Shown: one piece after another, positions 7,201-14,646 of the stretch
Layout of the letters: each line of letters opens with the position of its first letter
Numbering within the stretch: the first letter of the stretch is position 1
Notes under the pieces: generated by a model
Database searches by the model: none
The model's input: only the letters and a program-made list of their open reading frames with translations
Told to the model about the DNA's origin: nothing
NCBI GenBank assembly: GCA_004335635.1
Contig: QAXH01005308.1
Span: 10,680-25,325 of the forward strand
DNA from: Chloromonas sp. AAM2
Taxonomy: Eukaryota > Chlorophyta > Chlorophyceae > Chlamydomonadales > Chlamydomonadaceae
Length of the DNA stretch: 14,646 nucleotides
Direction: 5' to 3'
Position numbers and translations under genes: made by a program

Positions 7201-9957
7201 TACAAGCGGGGTTCCCTTGGAAAGCAAGCACGCGGCACTGGGTGGTACAAACTGAATTCTGGTTATGGGGCATATATCATGATCATTGGTGGACATTGAC
7301 GTAAGAGCAAGAGACGCGGCGTTGTGTGGCACAAGTAGGCAGTCAGCTGGTATGTGCATACAGGCAGTCAGCTGGTAAGAGTTGAGCAGGGGTCAGTCAT
7401 GTTCTCCTGCGCATGTGACATCCTTGAAACGCGAGTTGTCTCAGGACATGTCTTGGTAAGGGAGAACTCTCATGGCAGCATGATTACATTGTGTCCTACA
7501 ATCCATGTTTATGTTCTTTTCTAATCCTGTGCACAGGGGGCTGCACTGGCCGCCAAGGTGGAGGATCCCATGTCCGCTCTCAGGACACTGCTTGGCCCGG
7601 AGCTCACAGTGCTGGGCAGCGGCACCGAGCCAGTCAGCGCACAGGTGCGCAGAACGACAATTCACTGTGAAGCACGGTGTGCCTCTGGTTGTCGGTTGTT
7701 TTGCAGGCTCTCTGCACTCGATGTCAGTGAGCAGCATGACCACTGCTGCTTCATGCATTTCATGCCAGCCATCTCATGCCAGGTGCATAGCTCATGATCA
7801 TGCCGCTTTTCAGGTGCGTGCCATTACCGAGCACAAGTACACACCTGACCGGTACCTATACAAGGAGGGCATGGCTCTGGCAGCTCGCCTGGAGGCAGAG
7901 GAGAAGGCAGCGGCTGCAGCAGGCTACGACCCACGCAGCCCACCCACGCCAGTGCAGCAGGTGGGAAGCAAGGACGGTAGGACTAGGTTTCCATGTTGGG
8001 TTGTAGTAGCTACCAGGCACATGCAAGGCCTGGCATGGCAGTGGCTTCTAAGCTAGGCTGACCGCTGTCTCCATCACCTGAACTTGATCACCCCCGGTGG
8101 GACCTAGTCAGGAGCACTTTAACTTAGGAGCTCAAGGCTATTTCATGCTTCCAACTGAATTCCTTCCTCTTTGGCCGTCTGCTTATGTCTCCGGCACCTG
8201 TCCACCTGCGCCATTTCTGCCACAGGCACCTGCACAGTTTCAGCACGTTTTTGCAAAGCCACCGTGGCACTGCAATTCTCACGTTTCCACGGTGACCACT
8301 TTGCAGTTGCATCACCTTCCAAATGGTTTCTGACTTGCATATGTGTGTTTATGATTCCCTCTTTGTAGGTGTTGCAGCGCCTGAAGCAGATTGAGACGCA
8401 GGCGGCAATGTTTGCAGCTGAAAAGGCGGCAGCAGACTCGCCCTACACCGCATATGCAGTGGCCAAGAAGCAGCAATGTGGGTGTGGGTGAGATGTAAGG
8501 CAGAACGGGCAAACAGGCCGCTCATCATGCGAGTACTCTGCCTGTGATGCTACACACGAACAGCGCAAGGCTTTGGCACAAGGCTTTGGCACAACCTCGG
8601 CCCTGCCAAGTGCTATTGTATTGTGCAGCACTGGTAACAATACAGCAAGGTAAAGCTGCTACCCAGTTACACACAGCCAGTTTCCTGTCTACCTCCTAAC
8701 ACTGAGTATTTGCCTTTGGCAGTCCTTCTTCTACCTGCAGGTATGCAGACTTTACTGGTTAAAGTTTTTGACTATTTATATTTGGCTTCTTGTGTGTTCC
8801 AGTCTTGAGCGATGCCTCCAACGTGTCCATTGAGGAGCTGCTGTACCCTGAGCTGACCACTGAGTTGCTGGACATCGAGCTGGCAGAGCTCAAGGAGTCA
8901 GAGCTGGCGATCCACGACGCAGAGGAGGAGGAGCTCTGGGCACTCACGCTCGCGGCGCAGCTCAAGCACCTACAGGTACGCAACTAGCACGCTTTGCCTG
9001 TGCCTTCTGTGTTTTGTTGCCGTAGTTTTCGGCCTTCTGTGTTTTGCCAGCCGATTACCTTTCTTCGGGCCTGTTTCTGCCTTTCTCCCAGCCTTTCTTC
9101 TCCTTTCTTGCTCAGGGTAGGTCAGGGCGGTACACATCCTGTCACGTCCTGTGACGGCTTCCCTGCTCATCACATGTCATTTGCAGTTGTCCAAAGCATC
9201 ACTTTTCCAAAACGATAGAAGGTGGCCCTATGGTGCTGAAGCTGAACCAAGGAATGCAACTGTTGTGGAATCAATCTTTATGTGACCACCCGAGCTTGCC
9301 TTTGTGCCCTCATGGCCTGGTTCTGCCTGCCTGACCGCTGCTCCCATGACGTCCTTGCCACTCCAGCATGCCTGCTTTAAGCACGCATCCACGGAATTTT
9401 TGCCCCACTCAACTCGCAGAAGCACTTTGGTGTGGACCTTCCTCATGGTGTCATCGCACACATGGACCCGATCCTGGTCAAGAAGATCGACTGGGAGACC
9501 ACCAACAACCTGGAGGACTGGGACATCACCTTGGAGGTACGTGATGATTGGTATACAAACACTGCAGTTGCATGGCACAGGTCAAGCAAAGTGCATGGGT
9601 ATGCAACCTGCGGATGTCAGTCGCATGGAACACGTTCTTGAAGGACGGTGTATTCCAGTTTCAGTGCGTGTGGCCTTGCTGGCTCATACGGGCCTACTTC
9701 TGGCTGGCTCTTACTGGTGGCTGGTACTGGCGGCTCGTACTGTCCGGACATTCTATCTGGTCGTACGTGCCGACGGTTCTGACACCGTGATTCTGCTTGT
9801 GTTTTGCTCACAGGACACCGGCAGCGACTATGCCAGGGAGCAGTGGGGTCTGGAGACCCTCTCTCACCACCTGCTGCCTCTGATTCGCTACCGCCGTGCC
9901 AAGGCCAAGGCAGCTGGAGACAAGTTCGACCCCGAGCTCTCAGCTCCTATTCGCTAG
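4300..9957 (+). CDS. ASA1: Mitochondrial ATP synthase associated protein ASA1, 15 exons, complete
   Basis: Exons: 4300-4335, 4617-4706, 4816-4932, 5058-5204, 5346-5411, 5610-5789, 5991-6086, 6457-6615, 6887-7051, 7537-7644, 7814-7960, 8369-8477, 8803-8975, 9420-9536, 9814-9957 (TAG). They splice to 617 residues. The remembered Polytomella ASA1 has about 618 and aligns without large gaps. Shared blocks include NPRTFED (88-94), AVVTEGG (231-237), YVSKAMASKVIATRRAEVHD (245-264), DAQLASKFE (289-297), RTLLGPE (368-374), ITEHKYTPDR (392-401), PHGVIAHMDP (539-548), KKIDWETTN (552-560) and LSHHLLPLIRYRR (586-598). The start MMRAAIAASSRR is basic and alanine-rich, as Polytomella's MMRAA is. ASA1 has no known catalysis. 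With other ASA subunits it builds the heavy peripheral stalk that braces the dimeric F1Fo ATP synthase on the inner mitochondrial membrane of chlorophycean algae. Charged, alanine-rich stretches (about 415-425 and 490-520) fit long helices. Introns are 109-485 bp, and all but intron 12 (phase 1) are phase 0. No frameshift or stop is seen. The family call is firm. The intron 12 donor has an alternative 6 bp on. Confidence 0.96.
5797..5828. repeat. 16-bp tandem duplication just inside ASA1 intron 6
   Basis: GGTGAAGACATCGCCA occurs twice, at 5797-5812 and 5813-5828, beginning 7 bp after the intron 6 donor (5790). Each copy contains a GGTGAAG word, a weak extra 5' splice-site candidate. An in-frame TGA directly after exon 6 (5799-5801) would stop any read-through. 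Confidence 0.88.
6658..6694. other. Small inverted repeat in ASA1 intron 8
   Basis: GTATTGAA (6658-6665) and TTCAATAC (6687-6694) are perfect complements, and an inner ACGT pair extends the stem after a short bulge. It is a possible RNA hairpin near the 5' end of the 271-bp intron. No function is evident. Confidence 0.6.
7338..7377. repeat. Direct repeat GGCAGTCAGCTGGTA in ASA1 intron 9
   Basis: The 15-bp word occurs at 7338-7352 and 7363-7377, 25 bp apart, in the longest ASA1 intron (485 bp). A tandem ACAATCTTATT duplication (about 7179-7203) lies in the same intron. Both look like simple slippage products. Confidence 0.8.
9002..9046. repeat. 15-bp direct repeat in ASA1 intron 13
   Basis: GCCTTCTGTGTTTTG occurs exactly at 9002-9016 and 9032-9046, 30 bp apart, in the 444-bp intron between exons 13 and 14. 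The surrounding sequence is pyrimidine-rich. Confidence 0.85.
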
Positions 9958-11140
9958 ACCATGTAGCAGAAATTCCATTCTGGGAGGCAGGTGCAACAGG
10001 AGCAGCTGCAGCGTTGGTAGCATGCTGTAGCTGACACAGTGTTTTAAGGCCTAGGCATGCGTGACACCTGATTTGGCCTGATTTTGTGTCATGAACCAGT
10101 GCGCGAGTGCTTCGGCACTTCGGCAATGCGAATAAGTTACGTCGGCAGTGACTTGGCGGCTTGTTATGTTCTCGAGTGTCTAGCTACCTTGTCTGGATTG
10201 GCGCAAGTGGACATTTAAAAAATTCAAGACAGCGTGCATGTTTGCAAGAAGCACTTCTTGCCAAGTGCCTGCTCAAGTTTGTTTGCTGGGGCAAAGCACT
10301 AAAAAACTGTCCCAGAACTGGCAAACTTCTTTTTTTGTCTGGAGAATGCACAACATTGAACGTGAACGGGGTGCAAACAAGACGGGTTGCAAACAAGAGC
10401 AACCACAGTTGTTGTCATCTCATGGCATCGCAACATCAAGCAGAAAGGAAATGTTCAGCAACAGGACTTAGGTCTAGAGAATACCTACGTATCACGGCTC
10501 TATGCTTTCAGCAGTCATACAAGGGCGATGATTCAGCTGTTGAACACTAACTAGTATCAAGGGGACCGAGTGTGAACGCTAGCAAGCCATACAGGAGACG
10601 TGGCTGGATAACGTAATGACCAACCTTATGCAGCAAAGACAACATAAAGGCGAAAAGAGAAAAGAACGCGCAAGTTCAAGCGCTGAGCAGAGGCCAGAAT
10701 AAATGATGGCCTACTGCCACAGGCTGACCGGCAGGGGTCAGGCAGGCAAAGCTGGAACGGACAGACAGGCAACATGGCAGCTGATATTATGGCGAGGGAG
10801 TCGGAGAGCAAGCGCTCCATTATGCAGGTACAGGAAGGGATGGTCACAGCTGATCACGAAATCCTGCTAATTCTGCCAGAACGAGCCACAGCTTTGTTGG
10901 CTACTACCATGATAGAAATCCAGGCGCAGCATGAAAGCATCACTCCTCTGAACACATCACCAAACCTCCCCCTGCACGTCACACTTGTCACAGATCACAC
11001 ATGTCTCCACTCACTAGCGGCACAGTGAAATGCAGGAACCACGTTCTGTGTCGTCCACAGCACTGACAGAGGAGCGTTCAGCATTGCATAAGCACTAGGA
11101 CACAGAACTGAGTGATGTGGTTCTCTCTGACGTCTTTCTT
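9958..11140. other. ASA1 3' UTR and intergenic region
   Basis: No gene is supported here. The ASA1 3' UTR must begin at 9958. I looked for the common green-algal polyadenylation word TGTAA from 9958 to about 10600 and found no exact copy, so the 3' end uses a variant or lies further on. The segment 10774-10827 could be a short + strand exon (MAADIMARESESKRSIMQ, then a GTACAG donor), but I cannot join it in frame to anything. It may be an upstream open frame or chance. A compact perfect hairpin (GCAAGAAG-CA-CTTCTTGC) lies at 10244-10261. Confidence 0.5.
10301..10336 (+). repeat. Third copy of the dispersed hairpin arm
   Basis: From 10308, 29 bp (TGTCCCAGAACTGGCAAAC followed by TTC and a T-run) match the reverse complement of the left arm at 1059-1087 exactly. 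An A-run precedes it. Flanking sequence also shares words with the first locus (GCAAAC, TTGAAC, GTGCAA). Here the arm stands alone and not as a hairpin. Confidence 0.88.
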
Positions 11141-11206
11141 ACAGTCGTCTGCACGCTGTTAGCAGATCACCTCCATACTTCGTGATTTGCATCATTGCTA
11201 ACAGCT
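11141..11206 (+). promoter_or_regulatory. Likely 5' UTR acceptor and stem-loop just before the start codon of the downstream gene
   Basis: CGTCTTTCTTACAG, ending at 11144, is a strong pyrimidine-rich 3' splice site. The first ATG after it is the proposed start at 11207. An in-frame TGA at 11183-11185 rules out coding between them in that frame, so this would be a 5' UTR intron border. GCTGTTAGCA (11155-11164) and TGCTAACAGC (11196-11205) are perfect inverted repeats, and GATCAC/GTGATT could add inner pairs. The right arm ends one base before the ATG. Confidence 0.5.
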
Positions 11207-14200
11207 ATGCCAAGAAGGTGTGTCATCCAGGCCGTTCTGGCTTTGGCTAGCCGAGGGGCCAATCCATGGACTGAGCATGCCACAGCAGCAGCCCTGAGCC
11301 ACAGCTGGCAAACCACCTTTGGGCAACATCAGATACTCCTGCACAGTACCAGCACGCAGCTTAAAACAGGTTTGAGCGAGGTGAGTTATAATCATGCTTG
11401 TGTTCTGACTGCCGGCTGGAGCGCATGGTGCGATCCAGTCGCTGCCTGGCATGGTCACTTAGCGTGGTTCGTTTGAACCCTTTTGTATTAGGGAGAGTGC
11501 AAATCCGCATCGATCCCTATTGTTCATGTGTGCAGCCTGCACGGAGCCGGCTCCAGCAGTTAGCCTCCGATTCAAGCAACTTTAAGTTCGGCAACCCCAA
11601 GTTCGGCGGTGGCGGGTCCTCTGGAAGGCGTGCTGCTGCAAGCCCGTTGAGATCCTCGGGTGAGCAGGAGCATGCGATGCAGGGGCGACAAACATGACAG
11701 ATGCAGGGCAGGTGTATGGGATAGTGCATGCATGTGCGATCTACTCCACACACTTGGCGTTTGCAACACTTAGCTGCAACAATTCTTGGACCAGGCGCTG
11801 CAGCTGGTGGTTCAACAGCGCCCATGCAGCCTTGCATGGTATACACGTCCATGTGTATCATGCAGCAGTTGCTTGCAAGCGCACCTTACATCAATCATGC
11901 ACACGGCCCATCTGTCCGTCGTCAACACCTGCCCGCACCATAATGCACTTCATCATGCATCGCGTGCATCACATGCAGTGCGCATGATGAGTGAACAATC
12001 ATGCTGCACTTCATCATGCATTGCATGCAGGGCGCATGAGTGAACGCATGGACCGCTTCGCGAGCACGTTCTTCTTCTACATGAATGCGGACGCTTCTGA
12101 TCCAGATGCCGACACCAACAAGGCTGCTGCCATTCAGACGCTTGTAGACCTCATGAGGCGAGGGCTAGGAATGGTAGACCCCGGCCTTGCGCAAGCGTCA
12201 CCTGGAAATTGCTTAGTAGCTGCTGGCGAGGCGGCAGGCAGAGTGCAGCTACCGCCTGACTTCATTGCTTCCGAGGACGTCTTCAAGAGTGCCCTACAAA
12301 ACCTTGCAGGGTACGTTTTAACCACATTCAGCATCATTAATGTGCCCTTTGCTGCATTGTACACTTGGCTTCTTCACAACTCTATCCAGGTAATAGTATG
12401 GAGTGCCTGACTGCACATGCTATGGGTGTGGGTCTTTGCAGCATCAGGTTTGTTTTCTTTGCAGCATCATGGGCATAAGGATCATCTTTAAAACTCAAAG
12501 ACGACCTGACACCTTACAAGTCAAAGAGAGAGCCTTGTCATCAATTGTCATGATTCATGCGATTTTCGGTCGGCTATTTTTCAACAGCATGCATCAGAAC
12601 TTCACCACATTACCTATCATCACTTACTATGTGGCCGTCGCCAGTTATAATTGAAGTTGGTCTCCAGTTCCAGCAGCCTGGCCCAGCTTTCTTTGACAGC
12701 AGTTAAACTGCGGATAAGTGACGCAGTACTCCACACACCATCATTGCCTACCTGCTGCACACGTGCCTTGACAATGCGCTATGCTGCTGCCAACTACGCA
12801 TGCTACTTATCAGCACGATGGCTGCAGTCGGCCCATGCCCAGCTTGCTTCAACGGCAGTCAAGTCTTCTGTCAGGGCATGTCTGTTGTGAAGTAGCGCAC
12901 TAGTCAGCACGTGCCGACACAGCACCTGCCCACACAGCACCTGCCCACACAGCACCTGCCCACACAAAAACACCACTGCTTGGCATTGCGCCATGCTGCT
13001 GCCAGTGTACCACGCTCCTGCCTGTCAAGTCATTAGTAACACCATGCTGCTGGTATGACATCAATAACACCATGCTGCTGGTATGACATCAGTAACACTA
13101 TGCCCTGCTCCCTTGCACCCCCCTTGATCTCTTTGGACAAAAGCTTCTTCTGTCCTGTTTTCATAACTCCACTTGGTGCCCTGTTTTACGTTGTCTTGCA
13201 GGCTGCACAAGCTGCCCATATTCCCCTGGGGCGACCCCAAACGGCCATGCCACCTCACGCCCGCTGACGCGGCAGCGCTTGCCGCGGACCTGGATGTGTT
13301 GCTCTACGCCATGGAAGCCACACCCCGCATGAAACTACCCACCTTCTTCTATAACCAGCTGCTCTGGTCAGTGGGTCACTGTGTCGGTCAAACTGTGTGG
13401 GTTTGCCACACTAACCAGTGACTGTTAGCAATGCGCCTTTTGGCAGAGTCAGCGGTACCTGTATCCGGCATGTTGCTTTGTTGTTGTTGATGTTTACACG
13501 GCCCTCAGAAATTGCGCACCCATCTGTTGAAAACTCGAACGCCAACACTCTCAACAGTTTGCAGACATGCATCTACGCAGTGTGCCATTTCAATACGGTT
13601 TCTGGATACAAAACAAGCGCAAGCATTGTGTCCGAGTTAATGGGCATGTCATTGCACGACAGTGCACATCATAGCACCAAAGTGCCGCTGTGCTACATGC
13701 ACCGGTGAAATAAGCTGGCTGGCAGAGTCACCATAAGCGTCAAAACTGAACGCTTACACAACATGCATTCGCTTCAATTATGAATGTATGAATGCATGCA
13801 TGTATGTGCGTGTGTGCGTGTGTATGGATGCGTGCATGCGCCTTACTTGAACTGCACAAGAATTGCAAATAAGTCGCTTGCATTGGTTTTACTTTCTGAT
13901 TGTACTGTACGGTATATACTGCACGCGGCTAAGCAGGCTCGTGCAGTACACTTGCTTGAGCTGCACAAGAATCCCAAATCAGTTGCCCACGTGGCATTGT
14001 ACTGTACTGCGAAACCATTTGATACGATAGTCTGGGACGCACAGTCAGAGAGCGCACATATCACTGTCGGGGATCCCGTCTCCGGAGAGCACCCGTCGTC
14101 AGCCTTCAGTTACATGGGACCGTTACTAGCCGTTACCAGACTAGACACACCTGGTCTGCCATGTGTGTTACACACTGTGCTGTTTGCTGCAGTGCCTTGC

Positions 14201-14646
14201 GCTTGTCCGGCAACCATGCGGCCCTAGAGGCCCTGTACGCTTGCATGCTCCAAGGCCACAAGGGCGCCAGCGCCATGCCTGACCTGAACAGCATTCAGCA
14301 GCTGTACCGGGCGTACTCGGACTCGAAGGCACCTGACATCCAGGGCATGTTGAGGTACGGGCCCCGACGGCCCCGGTTGGGGGGGGGGGTGCGAGGTGTT
14401 TTTGTTGAAGTTTACATGGCCTTCAAGGGGGCAGGGGGAAGGGGACTGCCGGTAACGTACTTATGACCTCTGCATCCTTGTCGACAACAGCGAAGTCAAC
14501 CTGACCATTTCCTTAGCACAGAAGCCTGTGTTGAACCACGTCATGCGATGCCTGTGTCATGCGCGCCCACGTCATGCGATGCCTGTGTCATGCGATGCCT
14601 GTGTCATGCGCGCCCACGTCATGCGATGCCTGTGTCATGCGATGCC
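11207..14646 (+). CDS. Putative organelle-targeted protein with PPR-like helical repeats (3' end beyond the window)
   Basis: Exons: 11207-11380, 11536-11659, 12031-12310, 13202-13366, 14193-14354 and probably 14491 onward. All junctions keep frame (phases 0, 1, 2, 2, 2), with donors GTGAGT, GTGAGC, GTACGT, GTCAGT and GTACGG and CAG acceptors. About 300 residues are visible. The N-terminus MPRRCVIQAVLALASRG is basic and hydrophobic with no acidic residue before E23, as in mitochondrial or chloroplast presequences. It is followed by a low-complexity G/S/R linker (about 75-100) and a helical region with DADTNKAAAIQTLVDLMRRG. Exons 4 and 5 give LPTFFYNQLLCALRLSGNHA, then ALEALYACMLQG and a PDLNSIQQLYRAY segment. 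That spacing (YN-LL-A, G, A---LY--M, PD) resembles pentatricopeptide repeats, which bind organellar RNA. I do not recognise the orthologue. Other alpha-solenoid families remain possible. The 891-bp and 826-bp introns could hide further exons. Confidence 0.6.
11945..12045. repeat. Tandem duplication spanning the exon 3 acceptor of the downstream gene
   Basis: GCACTTCATCATGCAT...CATGCAG-GCGCATGA..GTGAAC occurs at 11945-11996 and again, 12 bp shorter, at 12006-12045. The second copy carries the acceptor used in my model (CAG at 12028-12030). The first carries a very similar CAG (ending about 11978). Splicing to the first copy would reach a stop at the GAGTGA of the second, so the second should be the productive site. 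Confidence 0.8.
12904..12966. repeat. 15-bp minisatellite in intron 3 of the downstream gene
   Basis: Three perfect copies of ACAGCACCTGCCCAC follow one diverged copy (CAGCACGTGCCGAC). It lies in the 891-bp intron between 12311 and 13201. On the - strand it would read as repeated CGQVL, but there is no other coding support. Confidence 0.9.
13037..13104. repeat. 28-bp tandem repeat, about 2.4 copies
   Basis: Units start with TAACACCATGCTGCTGG and continue with TATGACATCA. They begin at 13037 and 13065, and a partial unit begins at 13093 (TAACACTATGCC). It lies in the same intron as the 15-bp minisatellite. Confidence 0.9.
13778..13841. repeat. Alternating ATG/TG-rich tract (Z-DNA prone)
   Basis: A run of GAATG/TGTATG/TGCATG and GTGTGCGTGTG words of almost strict purine-pyrimidine alternation, in the 826-bp intron between 13367 and 14192. 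No coding sense is apparent. Confidence 0.7.
14491..14646 (+). repeat. Probable exon 6 start followed by a compound minisatellite cut by the window edge
   Basis: After TCGACAACAG (ending 14490) the frame is open as (S)EVNLTISLAQKPVLNH and then enters repeats from about 14536. The repeats are built from CGTCATGCGATGCC and TGTGTCATGCG blocks: a 31-bp unit at 14539-14569, a 47-bp unit with an extra 16-bp GATGCCTGTGTCATGC insertion at 14570-14616, and a third unit from 14617. GTGTTG at 14528 or a GT later in the array may be the donor. Whether the repeat is exonic cannot be settled here. Confidence 0.6.

Noticed and set aside
9304..9957. Single 217-codon + strand open frame across 9304-9957
   Set aside because: It is in a different phase from ASA1 exon 14 (9420-9536) and merges with exon 15 only through intron 14. 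Homology supports the spliced model with GTACGT at 9537 and CAG at 9813.
10774..10827. Possible first exon MAADIMARESESKRSIMQ ending at a GTACAG donor
   Set aside because: It was tested for joining to the acceptor at 11144. The phase-0 continuation hits a stop after five codons, and no other acceptor that I tried gave a frame into the 11207 exon. It may be an upstream open frame at most.
12403..12654. Extra internal exon of the downstream gene
   Set aside because: The acceptor phase fits, but no GT in the right phase leads out before the stop. Codon use is AT-richer than in the other exons, and direct joining of 12310 to 13202 already keeps frame.

Overview
The window is nuclear DNA from a green alga, most likely a core chlorophyte of the class Chlorophyceae. 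The main evidence is a complete 15-exon gene on the + strand (4300-9957). Its spliced product of 617 residues matches, from end to end, ASA1 of the mitochondrial ATP synthase, a peripheral-stalk subunit known from chlorophycean algae such as Polytomella and Chlamydomonas. Short introns (109-485 bp) with GTGCG/GTGAG/GTACG donors and GCAG acceptors, many minisatellites, CAG tracts and middling GC agree with this. The base composition looks less GC-rich than Chlamydomonas reinhardtii, so a relative with a more repetitive, lower-GC genome is likely. I cannot name the species.

Layout. Region 1-2900 has no complete gene. It holds short coding-like pieces on the - strand. The best (200-242) carries the 'PDGWLHTG' signature of AMP-forming acyl-CoA synthetases, and another around 2217-2280 resembles an earlier part of the same fold. 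They may be exons of one leftward gene running off the window edge. The region also holds a 16-bp minisatellite and a near-perfect 34-bp inverted repeat, one arm of which recurs 9 kb away. Region 2900-4299 is intergenic and low in complexity: a CAG tract, a long pyrimidine tract between direct repeats, and seven copies of an octamer just upstream of ASA1. Region 4300-9957 is ASA1. Region 9958-11206 is intergenic with the third copy of the dispersed repeat. From 11207 to the right edge runs a second + strand gene. Five phase-consistent exons, and probably part of a sixth, encode a protein with a presequence-like N-terminus and helical repeats resembling pentatricopeptide (PPR) motifs. It continues past the window.

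Functionally, ASA1 is part of the dimer-stabilising peripheral stalk of mitochondrial complex V. The downstream gene looks organelle-targeted too, but nothing shows a functional link. No rRNA, tRNA, CRISPR array or complete transposon was recognised. Exon borders were set by hand from splice motifs, frame continuity and, for ASA1, remembered homology. No alignment was run.
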